64,000 nucleotides of DNA from Streptomyces yatensis (GCF_018069625.1 NZ_CP072941.1:8618001-8682000), one strand, 5' to 3'. Positions 1-9,244 are shown, numbered from the stretch's first letter. Translations and numbers: made by a program. Notes: generated by a model from the sequence alone, not told the origin.

Positions 1-318
1 GATCGGGTAGGTGCCGTCGCCGATCACGATCCGCGGCTTGCTGATGAGCTGGTCGCCGCTCAGGTACCGGTACAGCAAGGCGCAGTACTCGCTGTTGAGC
101 GACAGCGTGGTCTCGCGCCACCGGATGATGTCCCTGGGGTTGGCCCGGAAGTTCAGCTCGGCCCCGGAGGTGCCGACGACGCGGTCCTGGCGCGTCGTCA
201 TGTAGATCAGGGCGTGGTCGACCTGCGTCGGCGCGTCGGGGTTCCGCGACGCGTCGGGGTAGCGCTTGGCGATCGAGACCGCGTCGAACGCGATCATCAC
301 GTTGATGAATTCCGACAT
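1..318 (-). CDS. PixA/AidA family inclusion-body protein (3' end cut by window edge)
   Basis: The visible 106 residues begin MSEFINVMIAFDAVSIAKRY and contain a DIIRWRETTLSL segment typical of the AidA/PixA family, small cytoplasmic proteins that form inclusion bodies in some bacteria and whose biochemical role is unclear. The ATG at 316-318 is preceded by an AGAGGAG ribosome-binding site that overlaps the end of the upstream decarboxylase gene. It is the third gene of the minus-strand operon that starts with the amino-acid oxidase at 4203. The C-terminus lies beyond position 1. The family call rests on the N-terminal half only. Confidence 0.72.
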   Translation of the reverse strand, partial: MSEFINVMIAFDAVSIAKRYPDASRNPDAPTQVDHALIYMTTRQDRVVGTSGAELNFRANPRDIIRWRETTLSLNSEYCALLYRYLSGDQLISKPRIVIGDGTYPI

Positions 319-322
319 GTCC

Positions 323-2167
323 CTACTCCTCTTCCAGCTTGTATGCCATCGCCCGCGGGTAGTCGTGCCTCCGCAGGCGGACGCGGACCAGCAGTGGTCC
401 GGCGTTGACGGGGTCGGTGGGGTCGGTGAGGCGGGCCAGCAGCTCGTCCAGGTCGTCGGTGTGCGCGATGCCGACCCCGTGCGCCGGGGTCTTCTCGCCG
501 GCGAAGACCTCCGCGAGGCGGTCGTAGTGCCACGGGTGGAGGACGTTGTAGAAGTCCGCGCCATTGGTGGTGTCCGCGTCGCGCGCGTCCCGGTCCGCGA
601 AGTAGGACGGGTGCACCAGCATCTGCTCGATGCCGTAGAAGTGTCCGTTGTCCATGACGAACACCACCGACCGCAGCCCGAGCCTGGTGTGGGTGGAGAT
701 CTCCTGGCAGGTCTCCTGGAAGGCGCCGTCGCCGACGAACACCATCGGGCGGGCGTGGCCCCGCTCCGGGGCGAGCGCGGCGCCGGTGGCCGCGCCGACC
801 GACCAGCCGATGGACAGCCAGCTGATCTGCGACAGGAACCCGCCCGCGGGCAGGGTCAGGTTCATCGACCCGATGAGGGAGAACGCGGCGTCGGAGACGA
901 CCGTCCAGTCCTCCCGGGTCTCCCGGCCCAGGAAGTGGTTGATCCGGTCGAACACGCCGTCGTAGGTGAGCCGTTCGCCGGACCGGGACGACGAGCCGGC
1001 GGTCCGCAGCGTGGCGCGGTGGTCCTGGAGGCTCGCGGGCCGGTCGTCGGGCGCGCCCTGGTGGGCGTGGGCCTCGGCGTAGTAGTCGCCGGTCAGGCCC
1101 CCGGAGCCGTAGCGCGCCACCAGCGCGTCCTGGAGGGCCGGGATCAGCCGGGTGAGCTGGACGTCGGGGAAGTACCGGGTGCCGACGCCGACCCCGCCCT
1201 GGGCGGCCATCACCCAGTCCGTGCCGACACACTGCTCCCCGTTGAGGTTCTTCGATGTGGACCAGGCGCCGAGGCCGATCCGGCAGGTGGCCCAGTCCTT
1301 GAAGATCCAGTGCACATCCGGGTGGCTGGCCTTGCCGTTGTAGACGCCGTGGAACTGCGGTCCCCGCTCGTCGACGACGGCCTTGGCGCCGACGGTGGTG
1401 CAGAACGGCACCCCGGTGGCCTGCGTCAGGTCGGTGAGCTGCCGATCGAGGCGGAACCGCTCGACCTCCTCGCCCGCCCAGACGATCGGGCGGGGCCTGC
1501 CGTCCGGGCCGGGATGCTCCTCGATCAGCGCGAGGATCGCGTCGACGGCGCTCGCCAGCATGGTCCGGTTGCGCGCGCTGAACGGCCGCTCGCGGCGCAG
1601 CAGCGGCTCCTCGGCCACCGCGCAGGGCTCGTCCCACAGGTCCTCCATGACCTCCAGATAGACGGGCCTGCGCTCGGACAGGCAGGCGGTGAGCGCGGCG
1701 TCGATCTGGCCCGGGGCCAGGCCCGGGTTGGAGATGACCTGGGCTTCCACGGTGACCTGCCGGTAGACGTCCAGATTGCTCTCCCGGCGGGGGCTCATAT
1801 GCGAGGTGAGCAGGCCCAGCGCGCGGTAGTTCTGCCACTGCTCGTACGGCGGGCAGGCGTTGATGGCGACGAGCGGGACGTGTTCCACATAGGCGCCGCC
1901 ACAGGCGCCCAGCAGGTTGAACGCGCCGACGCTGTAGGTGACCGCGGCCGCGCCGATGCCGTGGAGGCGGGCGTAGGAGTCGGCCGCCTGGCCCGCGCCG
2001 CCCTCGGTGGGGGTGCCGACCCACTCGATGTCGCCCTCGGCCCGCAGGACGGTGAGGAACGGGCCGAGGTGGTTGCCGGGCACGCCGAACAGATGGGTGA
2101 TGCCCAACTCGGCCAGCCGGCGCGCCAGATAGCGGGCGACCGTGCACTCGGGGGTGAGCTCGGTCAT
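323..2167 (-). CDS. thiamine-diphosphate-dependent 2-oxo-acid decarboxylase (pyruvate/indolepyruvate decarboxylase-like)
   Basis: A 614-residue ThDP enzyme. The N-terminal domain has the usual opening (YLARRLAELGITHLFGVPGN) and a glutamate at residue 55 in TPTEGGAGQAADSYAR, where family members carry the cofactor-activating Glu. The C-terminal domain has the GDG motif (GDGAFQETCQEIS) followed by DN, the Mg/ThDP-binding signature. Members convert 2-oxo acids to aldehydes or, less often, carboligate. The start ATG overlaps the stop of the upstream oxidase by one base (TGATG), so the two are translationally coupled. This suggests it acts on the 2-oxo acid released by that oxidase. Its true substrate (2-oxoglutarate, arylpyruvate or branched-chain) cannot be read from sequence. 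Confidence 0.85.
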   Translation of the reverse strand: MTELTPECTVARYLARRLAELGITHLFGVPGNHLGPFLTVLRAEGDIEWVGTPTEGGAGQAADSYARLHGIGAAAVTYSVGAFNLLGACGGAYVEHVPLVAINACPPYEQWQNYRALGLLTSHMSPRRESNLDVYRQVTVEAQVISNPGLAPGQIDAALTACLSERRPVYLEVMEDLWDEPCAVAEEPLLRRERPFSARNRTMLASAVDAILALIEEHPGPDGRPRPIVWAGEEVERFRLDRQLTDLTQATGVPFCTTVGAKAVVDERGPQFHGVYNGKASHPDVHWIFKDWATCRIGLGAWSTSKNLNGEQCVGTDWVMAAQGGVGVGTRYFPDVQLTRLIPALQDALVARYGSGGLTGDYYAEAHAHQGAPDDRPASLQDHRATLRTAGSSSRSGERLTYDGVFDRINHFLGRETREDWTVVSDAAFSLIGSMNLTLPAGGFLSQISWLSIGWSVGAATGAALAPERGHARPMVFVGDGAFQETCQEISTHTRLGLRSVVFVMDNGHFYGIEQMLVHPSYFADRDARDADTTNGADFYNVLHPWHYDRLAEVFAGEKTPAHGVGIAHTDDLDELLARLTDPTDPVNAGPLLVRVRLRRHDYPRAMAYKLEEE

Positions 2168-4203
2168 CAGCGGCCCCCCTGGCCGGGGCCCGGGGTGGTG
2201 ACGGGCGGGGCCTGGTGGACGGCGAGGGCGGCGCGGACGGCGCTCTCCAGGGCGCCCTCGATCCAGGCGTGCTTGAGGGAGGTGTGCTCCCCGGCGAAGT
2301 GCACGGGGCCTTCGGGGCGGGAGGCGTCCAGGTGGAAGCTGGTCATCTGGTGCGCGGTGTACGTGGCGGCCTCGCCGAAGGCGTACGGATCCCGGGCCCA
2401 GCTCTGGGTGGCGCCCCGGCCGGTGAAGAACACCTCGATGCGGCGGCCGTGCAGGGCCTGGAGGTTCCGCAGGGCGTAGACATAGCGCTCCGCCTCCCGC
2501 ATGGAGTCCCAGCGCGCCGCGTCGTCGGACCAGGAGTAGGAGGCGAGCACCACGCCACCGGTGCTGCCCTCGACCTCGTGCGAGGGGTAGTACATGAACC
2601 GGTTGGGGTTGTCGGTGGCCGAGCCCCCGCCGAAGCAGTGGGTGGCGGGGCGGACGGCGGGGCCGCGCAGCGGCATGGTGCTGTTGAACTGCCGCACCTC
2701 GTCGGTGACACCGCTGTCCTTGACCGCGGCGCCGAGCAGATCGGCGATGCCCGCCTCGGTGAGCGCGGGGGCGGGCGCGGCGCCACTCTCGCCGCCTCGC
2801 TGGTAGTAGTCGTAGAGACCCGGTGAGATGCTCTCCAGCTCGTTGCGCCAGCCGTCCTCGGTGAACTCCCACCACCGGTGGCTGAACTCCAGCAGCACCT
2901 TGGTGGCCTGGTCGTAGTGGGTCTCGATGATGGCCCGGCGCTTCTTGTACGACATCGAGGGGACGATCTCCACGAAGCGCAGGGTGGAGAACGGGATGGT
3001 GACGATCGCCAGGTCCGCGGTCCACAGCTGGGTCGGGCCCGCCGGATTGTCCTCGGCGACGGTCTGCACGGCCACGCCCCACCCGCCGGGTCCGACGGCG
3101 CCGGTGCCGCCTGGGACAAAGTCGCGGCTGGGGTCGTCGTACTCGAGGCGGATCATGCGGTGGCCGAACCGCACCTCGTCGCGCAGGCCCCGGTGGAGGG
3201 CGTCGGGCAGCCGCCAACTGCCGCCCGGTATCTCCCAGTAGCGCACGGTGGGGCTGATGTCGGTGTGGCTCAGGAAGCTGTGGAAGAAGGAGAGGTGCAG
3301 CCGCGAGGACATGTTCTCCAGCGTTCCGACGGCCTCGATGGCCTCATCGCTGAGCCCGGCGTAGTCGCGCAGGAAGCCGCCCATCGAAGAGCCGTCGAAG
3401 TCGTGGATCACCCGCGCCCAGCCCTCGACCCACTGGTCGAACGGCTTGTTGACGCGCTGCCCGTCCACCACGTCGGAGTAGTAGTCCCGCACGCTCTCCA
3501 GCGCGTCGTCGACCATGCGCACGGCGGGGGCGCGAACCTCGTCGTCGGTGAGGTGGAAGCCCTCGTTGATCCGTTCCGGGGTGGTGGCGTAGTCGGCGCG
3601 CCGCACCTGGACGCGGTTGGCGCGGATCCAGGTGTTGCCGCGCTTGTCGGGTTCGCGGAAGTCGGGGCTGTCGTCGCCGTAGCTCCAGGTGCGGCCCGTG
3701 AAGGAGGTGTACGTCACCGGGAGGGCGGGGACATCGGGGCCGCTGCCGGTGGTGGGGTCGATGTCCACGTTGTAGAACTGGCGGCGGCCGAGCCCGAGTT
3801 TGTCGACGAGGGCGAGGACGAGCGGATGGAAGTCGGGTAACCGCATGGCGCCCGCCTCGGCGTACTGGGCGGGGTCGTCGAACGGCTGATGGTGCTTGGT
3901 GGTGCGGAAGGTCTTGATGCGCCCGCCGACGCGGCCGGTGTTGGCCTCGAGGATGGTGACGTCGTGGCCCGCGTCCTTGAGCAGACGGCCGGCCACGAGG
4001 CCGGTGATACCGGCGCCGATGATGAGGATTTTCTTGCGGGGGTGGTGGGTGGGGCCGAGGCGGCCGGTGTCGATCAGGGTATGGAGATATTCGAGTTTGA
4101 GGTCGCTGTTGTCCGGCCCGATGAGGAGGAGTTCGCGGGCCAGCTTGAGACACGTCTGCCAGCGGGCACGGGTGGCGGAGTTGTCGCGGGGAGCGTCGGT
4201 CAT
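2167..4203 (-). CDS. L-glutamate oxidase-like flavin amine oxidase (L-amino-acid oxidase)
   Basis: A 678-residue flavoprotein that closely resembles secreted Streptomyces L-glutamate oxidase as I remember it. The FAD-binding GxGxxG is at residues 63-68 (IIGAGITGL), followed by [10 protein letters not shown]121 (GAMRLPDF) matches the alpha-carboxylate-binding Arg. R301 and H308 ([12 protein letters not shown]) match the Arg/His pair, seven residues apart, that contacts the side-chain carboxylate of glutamate. The C-terminal FAGEH...[12 protein letters not shown] segment is also conserved. It would oxidise an L-amino acid to 2-oxo acid, ammonia and H2O2. No signal peptide is obvious. The start at 4203 has no clear ribosome-binding site. 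Codon 122 is TTA (3838-3840), so translation probably depends on the bldA tRNA. It is first gene of an operon with the decarboxylase and PixA protein. Confidence 0.85.
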   Translation of the reverse strand: MTDAPRDNSATRARWQTCLKLARELLLIGPDNSDLKLEYLHTLIDTGRLGPTHHPRKKILIIGAGITGLVAGRLLKDAGHDVTILEANTGRVGGRIKTFRTTKHHQPFDDPAQYAEAGAMRLPDFHPLVLALVDKLGLGRRQFYNVDIDPTTGSGPDVPALPVTYTSFTGRTWSYGDDSPDFREPDKRGNTWIRANRVQVRRADYATTPERINEGFHLTDDEVRAPAVRMVDDALESVRDYYSDVVDGQRVNKPFDQWVEGWARVIHDFDGSSMGGFLRDYAGLSDEAIEAVGTLENMSSRLHLSFFHSFLSHTDISPTVRYWEIPGGSWRLPDALHRGLRDEVRFGHRMIRLEYDDPSRDFVPGGTGAVGPGGWGVAVQTVAEDNPAGPTQLWTADLAIVTIPFSTLRFVEIVPSMSYKKRRAIIETHYDQATKVLLEFSHRWWEFTEDGWRNELESISPGLYDYYQRGGESGAAPAPALTEAGIADLLGAAVKDSGVTDEVRQFNSTMPLRGPAVRPATHCFGGGSATDNPNRFMYYPSHEVEGSTGGVVLASYSWSDDAARWDSMREAERYVYALRNLQALHGRRIEVFFTGRGATQSWARDPYAFGEAATYTAHQMTSFHLDASRPEGPVHFAGEHTSLKHAWIEGALESAVRAALAVHQAPPVTTPGPGQGGR

Positions 4204-4630
4204 AGCTTGCGATCGTAGATATGAGGAAACGATTTATCGATTCACCGACATGGTAATGCATTGGTAAAGTCCAAAAAGCGGGGCCCGTGCGGCTGACGGA
4301 ATTTCGACTTGCCGGATTTCCCTGCGGGGACGGCCCGAGACCCGGCTGGGGCGCAAGCTCTACCAGGGGCGGAGGGGGCGGGAGAATGCGGGAACGCCTG
4401 CGTCGCGGTGAACTGAGCGGCCATCACATCGACATGTGCAACGGAACCGGATCGGCCACGCCGAAGCGGTGGACGGACGTCGAACTCCTGCCCGATAAAG
4501 GCACGGTGGGCGTCGCATCAACACCTGTGGCCGCTCGTGTGTCCTTCAGAAACCCATTTCGGCGGGGCGGGTGGGATATCCGTAGGAGTTTCAGGCCGCC
4601 GAGGACATGCCGTAGGAGAAACGAAATGGA
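4204..4630. other. intergenic region upstream of the oxidase operon
   Basis: About 430 bases between the oxidase start and the MHS transporter terminator. The first 70 bases next to the oxidase gene are relatively AT-rich (around 4212-4270) and probably hold its promoter, but no convincing -35/-10 pair is visible. The open frames here have poor codon bias and no ribosome-binding site. I see no other feature. Confidence 0.4.
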
Positions 4631-4664
4631 CGGGTTTCCGGCCCATCGGCCCGCCGGAAACCCG
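4631..4664 (-). terminator. hairpin terminator downstream of the MHS transporter gene
   Basis: A perfect 12-bp inverted repeat, CGGGTTTCCGGC (4631-4642) and GCCGGAAACCCG (4653-4664), with a 10-base loop, lies 22 bases past the transporter stop codon. On the minus strand it is followed by a short T-containing tract, so it resembles an intrinsic terminator. Confidence 0.75.
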
Positions 4665-4686
4665 CCCACCTGTCCACTGGGAATTT

Positions 4687-6045
4687 TCAGTTCGACGTCG
4701 TGACCGCCTCCGGATCCGGAGCGCCGTCCCGAACGGCCCCGCCCGGCTCCGCGTCCAGGCTTCGGCGGAAGGTCTCGGGAGCGGCCACCATCGTCGCCGC
4801 GGCGACGAGGGCGCCCGCGGCGACCAGGAGCATCAGACTCCAGGACGCCCCGTCGCTCCACACGATCACCGACGTGGCCAGCATCGGGGTGAAACCGCCG
4901 AGCACCACACTGCCCGCCTGATAACCGATCGACACTCCGCTGTAGCGGACCCGGGCGGGGAACAACTCGGCGTAGAACGCGGCCAGCGGGCCGAACACCG
5001 CACCATGCCCGAAGGCCATGACCACGACCAGGGCCAGACAGATCAGCACCGGCGACCGGGTGTCGACCAGCAGGAAGAACGGTCCCGCGAAGGCCGCCAT
5101 GAACAGCGCGCCCCCGATGAACACCGGCCGGCGGCCCACCCGGTCGGAGAGCGCGCCCCACAGCGGGATCACCGCGATGTCCACCGCGGCGGCGACCATC
5201 ACCCCCGTCAGCCCCACCTGCCGTGACAGGTCCAGCTGTTCGGAGAGATAGGTGAGGATGAAGACGGTGAAGATGTAGTAGTTGCCGCCCTCCGCGAACC
5301 GGGCACCGACGGCGATCAGCACCTCCTTGGGGTGCCTGCGCACCACGTCGACCAGCGGCCGCCGGGACCGCCCTCCGCTCTCGGTCGCCTGGGCGATCGA
5401 CTCGGGCTCGGAGATCCGGGAGCGGATGTAGAGGCCGACGGTGGCCAGCAGCGCGCTGGCGAGGAAGGGCAGCCGCCACCCCCACGCCAGGAACCGCTCA
5501 TCGGGCAGCAGGGATACGGCGCTGAAGACACCGGTGCCCAGCAGCAGCCCCGCCGAGACCCCGGTCTGCGGCCACGCCCCGTACAGACCGCGCCGGCCGC
5601 TCGGCGCGTGCTCGACCGCCATGAGCACCGCGCCACCCCATTCGCCGCCGACCGCGAACCCCTGCACCAGGCGCAGGAAGACCAGCAGGGCGGGGGCCCA
5701 CAGACCGATCTGGGCGTGCGTCGGCAACAGGCCGATCAGGGTGGTGGCCGATCCCATCAGGGTCAGTGTCACCACGAGGGTGGCCTTGCGGCTGACCTTG
5801 TCCCCGTAGTGCCCGGCCACGAACCCGCCCAGCGGGCGGGCCAGGAACCCGGCCGCGAAGGTCGCGAAGGCGGCCATGATCCCGGCGGTCGAGCTGACCT
5901 GCGGAAAGAACAGCCGGTTGACGACCAGGGCGGCCGCGGTCCCGTAGATCGTGAAGTCGTACCACTCGATCACGCTGCCGATGGTGCTGGACGTCAGTGC
6001 CCGCCTGGCCGGGGCCCCTGACGCCGTCGATGCTCCGGAGGGCAT
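4687..6045 (-). CDS. MHS-family MFS transporter (metabolite:H+ symporter)
   Basis: A 452-residue, 12-helix major facilitator of the metabolite:H+ symporter type. It opens with SSTIGSVIEWYDFTIYGTAA, the hallmark MHS first helix, and has RPLGGFVAGHYGDK as the loop 2-3 motif and RLVQGFAVGGEWGG in helix 4. Such proteins import small organic acids or zwitterions (shikimate, proline/betaine, dicarboxylates). It lies 54 bases downstream of the HpsN-like dehydrogenase on the same strand and ends at a hairpin terminator, so it is probably the uptake system for that enzyme's substrate. A sulfonate such as 2,3-dihydroxypropane-1-sulfonate is possible but inferred from the neighbour only. Confidence 0.88.
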   Translation of the reverse strand: MPSGASTASGAPARRALTSSTIGSVIEWYDFTIYGTAAALVVNRLFFPQVSSTAGIMAAFATFAAGFLARPLGGFVAGHYGDKVSRKATLVVTLTLMGSATTLIGLLPTHAQIGLWAPALLVFLRLVQGFAVGGEWGGAVLMAVEHAPSGRRGLYGAWPQTGVSAGLLLGTGVFSAVSLLPDERFLAWGWRLPFLASALLATVGLYIRSRISEPESIAQATESGGRSRRPLVDVVRRHPKEVLIAVGARFAEGGNYYIFTVFILTYLSEQLDLSRQVGLTGVMVAAAVDIAVIPLWGALSDRVGRRPVFIGGALFMAAFAGPFFLLVDTRSPVLICLALVVVMAFGHGAVFGPLAAFYAELFPARVRYSGVSIGYQAGSVVLGGFTPMLATSVIVWSDGASWSLMLLVAAGALVAAATMVAAPETFRRSLDAEPGGAVRDGAPDPEAVTTSN

Positions 6046-6099
6046 GGCTGCCTCCTCCTCTTCCGCGTGGCTCTTCCGCGCGGATGCCGATGGGATGGG

Positions 6100-7419
6100 T
6101 CAGGCGTCGTAGGAGTGGCCGGGGGCCCAACTCAGCGGTCGCCCCGCGTACTTGGCCGCCCGGACGTCGCCGGAGCGGGCGTGGCCCTCGAAGAGTTCGG
6201 TGCGCGCCGCCCGGCCGCAGACCTCCCCGAGCAGCGCGCTCGACGCCGGGTCGGTGACCTGCTGGTAGGTGACCGTCTTGAGGTACTTCCCGACCCACAG
6301 CCCGCCGGTGTAGCGGGCCGCGCCGCGCGTGGGCAGCACATGGTTGGTACCGATCACCTTGTCCCCGTAGGAGACGCAGGTCCCCTCGCCGAGGAACAGC
6401 GCGCCGAAGTTCCGCATGGCGTCCAGGGCCTTGCGGGGCTCGGCCGTGAGGATCTGGACGTGCTCGCTGGCGTAGGAGTCGGCCAGTGCGTACGCCTCGT
6501 CGAGGTCGCCGACGACATGGACCTCGCCGTGGTCCTGCCAGGCGGGCCCGGCCAGATCGCGGGTCGGCATGTCCGGCAGGATCTCCTCGATGTGCGCGAT
6601 GACCTCGCGGCCGATCCGCTCCGAGGTGGTGATCAGCACCGCCGGGGAGTCGGGGCCGTGCTCGGCCTGGCTGAGCAGGTCCACGGCCGCGATGAACGGG
6701 TCGGCGTGCTCGTCGGCGACCACCAGGGTCTCGGTCGGCCCGGCGAACAGGTCGATGCCCACCTCGCCGAACAACTGCCGCTTGGCCTCGGCCACATAGG
6801 CGTTGCCCGGCCCGGCGAGCAGGTCGACCTTGCCGATGCTCTCGGTGCCCAGGGCCATGGCGGCGATGGCCTGCACCCCGCCCAGCAGATGGATCTCATC
6901 GGCCCCGGCCAGATACATGGCCGCGATCGTGGCTTCGGGCACCTCGCCCCGGATGGGCGGTGTGCACGCCACGACCCGGGGCACCCCCGCGGTCTTGGCG
7001 GTCACGATGGTCATATGCGCCGAGGCCAGCAGCGGGTAGCGGCCACCGGGCACATAGGCACCGGCCGCGGCGACCGGGATGTGCTTCTGCCCCAGCGAAA
7101 CGCCCGGCAGGGTCTCCATCTCGAACTCGCCCAGCGAGGCCAACTGCCGCTCCGCGAAGGCGCGCACCTGGCGCTGGACGAAGCGGATGTCCTCCAGCAC
7201 CTGCTCGGGAACGCGGGCGACGATCTCCTCGATCTCCTCCGCCGTCAGCCGGAAGGACTCCGGCTCCCAGCGGTCGAACCGGGCGGAGTACTCACGGACG
7301 GCGACATCGCCGCGGGAGCGGATGTCGGAAATGATCCCGGTGACGGCGTCGATGACCTCCGGGCTGCTGCTGCCGGGCGTGCTCTTCTCGGCGGCGGCGG
7401 CTTTCAGGGTCAGGACCAT
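6100..7419 (-). CDS. histidinol-dehydrogenase-family enzyme, sulfopropanediol 3-dehydrogenase (HpsN)-like
   Basis: A 439-residue member of the HisD superfamily, NAD-dependent and zinc-binding. It keeps the conserved SQAEHG metal-ligand segment, the catalytic ASEHVQI Glu-His pair and the GPGNAYVAEAKRQL nucleotide region. The C-terminal GTNHVLPTRGAARYTGGLWV stretch is the form seen in HpsN-type catabolic paralogues rather than in biosynthetic histidinol dehydrogenase, and no other his genes are nearby. HpsN oxidises (R)-2,3-dihydroxypropane-1-sulfonate to sulfolactate; the real substrate here could be another vicinal diol. It is co-transcribed with the MHS transporter and is divergent from a LacI regulator with shared operators. 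Confidence 0.75.
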   Translation of the reverse strand: MVLTLKAAAAEKSTPGSSSPEVIDAVTGIISDIRSRGDVAVREYSARFDRWEPESFRLTAEEIEEIVARVPEQVLEDIRFVQRQVRAFAERQLASLGEFEMETLPGVSLGQKHIPVAAAGAYVPGGRYPLLASAHMTIVTAKTAGVPRVVACTPPIRGEVPEATIAAMYLAGADEIHLLGGVQAIAAMALGTESIGKVDLLAGPGNAYVAEAKRQLFGEVGIDLFAGPTETLVVADEHADPFIAAVDLLSQAEHGPDSPAVLITTSERIGREVIAHIEEILPDMPTRDLAGPAWQDHGEVHVVGDLDEAYALADSYASEHVQILTAEPRKALDAMRNFGALFLGEGTCVSYGDKVIGTNHVLPTRGAARYTGGLWVGKYLKTVTYQQVTDPASSALLGEVCGRAARTELFEGHARSGDVRAAKYAGRPLSWAPGHSYDA

Positions 7420-7454
7420 GGCGGAGCCAATCTCTCGGCGCCTCGTCGGCGCGT

Positions 7455-7576
7455 GGTTACGTATTCATGGGACCGTACGCCTCCGTCATGAATACGTAAA
7501 CATGCCCCCCGAAGATCTTTTGCTCAGCACCCCTGCGGGCCGCCGATGGGCACGCCGCTAGGATGACTACGTAAAC
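7455..7576. promoter_or_regulatory. three LacI-type operator copies between the HpsN-like gene and its LacI regulator
   Basis: Three near-identical 12-bp sites share a TACGTA core: GGTTACGTATTC at 7455-7466, GAATACGTAAAC at 7490-7501 (opposite orientation) and GACTACGTAAAC at 7565-7576. The first two form a wide inverted repeat extending to GGTTACGTATTCATG and CATGAATACGTAAAC. LacI-family operators are short palindromes with a central CG, which fits. The first two sit next to the dehydrogenase start and the third is 59 bases before the regulator start. This suggests repression of both promoters, with looping or autoregulation. Confidence 0.72.
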
Positions 7577-7635
7577 ACCCAAAAGCACCGTCGGGACCGG
7601 ATCCGGCCCCGCGGATCCGGCCCTACGGAGGAGCT

Positions 7636-8637
7636 GTGGTCACCAGTCAGGACGTGGCCCGGCTGGCCGGAGTGTCACAGGCGACCGTCTCCCGGGTGCT
7701 CCAGGGCAGCGCCCGGGTCTCCCCGGAGACCAGGGAACGCGTCCTGACCGCCATGAAACAGGCCGGCTACCACCCCAACGCGGCCGCCAGGGCCATGCGC
7801 ACCCGGCGCGCGGGCACGATCGGCGTGGTCGTCGCGGACATCACCAACCCCTTCTATCCGCAGCTGCTGGAAGCGGTCGGCGATGAACTCGGCCGCGCGG
7901 GGCAGCGGATGACCCTGTGGAACGCCACCGGACCGAGCGAGGCCAGCGCCCTGGAGGCCATCCGCGAAGGCGCGGTGGACGGGCTCCTGTTCACGACGGT
8001 CACCGAGATGTCCAAGCCGCTCGAAGAGGCGCTGCAGCGCAACGAGCCCGTGGTGCTGCTCCACCGCGGGCTGGACCACATCGGCTGCGACCAGGTCACC
8101 GCCGACAATGTGGCCGGCGGGCGGCTCGCCGCCCGGTACCTGGTGCGGGCCGGACACGAGCGCATCGGTTTTCTGCGCGGACCGCAGTCGGCCAGCACCG
8201 CGCTCCACCGGGAGCGCGGCTTCCGCGAGATGCTGGGCGAACTGGGGCGCCCGCTGGCGCCGGAACTGGTGCGGCCGGGGGACTTCTCCCACGACACGGC
8301 GCGCGCCGCGATGCGCGAACTGCTCGACCGCCCGCATCCCCCCTCCGCCGTCTTCTGCGCCAACGACCTCACCGCCCTCGGCGCCGTCGACGGCGCGATC
8401 TCCCTGGGCGTACGGGTCCCCGAGGACGTCTGGGTGGTTGGGTACGACGACATCGCGATGGCCGCGTGGGAGGCGTACGGCCTGACCACCGTGCGGCAGC
8501 CGATCACCGACATGGCGCGGATGGCCGTGCGCATGCTGATCGAGCGGATCGAGGACCGCACGCTGCCCGCCCGGCGCCGGGAGTTCCCGGCCGAGCTGGT
8601 GGTCCGGCGGTCCACCGCCCATACGCCCGCGTCCTGA
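7636..8637 (+). CDS. LacI-family transcriptional regulator
   Basis: A 333-residue regulator. The N-terminal LacI helix-turn-helix (TSQDVARLAGVSQATVSRVL) includes the hinge segment with PNAAARAMR. It is followed by a periplasmic-binding-protein-like sensor domain (GTIGVVVADITNPFYPQLLE; FCANDLTALGAV; VVGYDDI). The GTG start at 7636 follows an excellent CGGAGGAG ribosome-binding site. It is divergent from the HpsN-like dehydrogenase/MHS transporter operon and most likely represses it through the three TACGTA-core sites. The effector is unknown. Confidence 0.93.
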   Translation: MVTSQDVARLAGVSQATVSRVLQGSARVSPETRERVLTAMKQAGYHPNAAARAMRTRRAGTIGVVVADITNPFYPQLLEAVGDELGRAGQRMTLWNATGPSEASALEAIREGAVDGLLFTTVTEMSKPLEEALQRNEPVVLLHRGLDHIGCDQVTADNVAGGRLAARYLVRAGHERIGFLRGPQSASTALHRERGFREMLGELGRPLAPELVRPGDFSHDTARAAMRELLDRPHPPSAVFCANDLTALGAVDGAISLGVRVPEDVWVVGYDDIAMAAWEAYGLTTVRQPITDMARMAVRMLIERIEDRTLPARRREFPAELVVRRSTAHTPAS

Positions 8638-8724
8638 GCCTGGGTTGGGGAACGCCGCCAACGCCGCCGCCCGGGCGCGTGGTGCTCCCGGGCGGGCGGT
8701 CTCCGAGGCGTTCGGCTCGGCGGG

Positions 8725-8784
8725 GCGTCAGGCGTTTCCGCGCGGCGGCCCGTCAGGCGTTTCCGCGTGGCGGGCCGTCAGGCG
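8725..8784. repeat. 25-bp tandem repeat, two copies plus a partial third
   Basis: Units at 8725-8749 and 8750-8774 (beginning CGTCAGGCGTTTCCGCG, differing at two positions) are followed by a partial third copy, CGTCAGGCG, at 8775-8783. The array fills the gap just past the convergent stop of the SRPBCC gene. It looks like a short slipped-strand minisatellite. Confidence 0.8.
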
Positions 8785-8785
8785 G

Positions 8786-9205
8786 TCAGCCCTCCAGGGT
8801 GTTCCGCAGGGCGGCGAGACCGTCGGCGTAGATGCCGTGGAAGAGCGCGACCGCTTCGTCCTCGCTGACGTCGGTGGGGGTGAACGTCCCGGACCACTCG
8901 ACGTGCGAGGCGCCGGACCGGCCGGGGACCTCGCGCACGGTCAGGGTGGACAGGTAGTCGGTCACCGGGAACGGCGCGTCGAGGATGGCGTAGCTGTATG
9001 AGCGCGCCGCGTCGTCGAAGGCCACGAGCCGCTCGACGATCACACCGCCCTCCTCGTTGCGCAGATGGCGGACGCGGCCGCCCTCGGACGGGACGCTTTC
9101 GGAGATGTACGGCAGCCAGTCGGGCAGCGAGTCGAAGCCGCCGATGAGCTGCCACACCCGCTCGGGTGGTACGGGCAGGTCGAGGGAGGCGGTGGTGGAG
9201 GCCAT
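8786..9205 (-). CDS. SRPBCC-family protein (polyketide cyclase/MxaD-like)
   Basis: A 139-residue START/SRPBCC-fold protein. Visible features are the opening strand and helix (LDLPVPPERVWQLIGGFDSLPDWLP), central strands ending in YSYAILDAPFPVTDYLSTLTV, and the long C-terminal helix (VALFHGIYADGLAALRNTL). The fold binds small hydrophobic ligands, and no enzyme activity can be assigned. The ATG at 9205 has an AGGAG ribosome-binding site. It lies 39 bases downstream of the aldo-keto reductase gene on the same strand, so the two probably form an operon controlled by the divergent LysR regulator. Confidence 0.85.
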   Translation of the reverse strand: MASTTASLDLPVPPERVWQLIGGFDSLPDWLPYISESVPSEGGRVRHLRNEEGGVIVERLVAFDDAARSYSYAILDAPFPVTDYLSTLTVREVPGRSGASHVEWSGTFTPTDVSEDEAVALFHGIYADGLAALRNTLEG

Positions 9206-9244
9206 GGAAATGCTCCTGTCGGGGTGGGAGGACGGGAGGGTGGA

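Noticed and set aside
266..2479. Very long open frame on the plus strand opposite the decarboxylase and oxidase
   Set aside because: Such antisense frames are common in GC-rich DNA. It has no ribosome-binding site and no recognisable domain, and the minus-strand genes have clear motifs and proper codon bias.
4242..4427. Small 61-codon frame upstream of the oxidase gene
   Set aside because: It has no ribosome-binding site, its composition is not protein-like, and it would overlap the presumed promoter.
6100..7419. Biosynthetic histidinol dehydrogenase (hisD)
   Set aside because: No other his genes are nearby, the context is a transporter and LacI regulator, and the C-terminal region follows the HpsN-like form.
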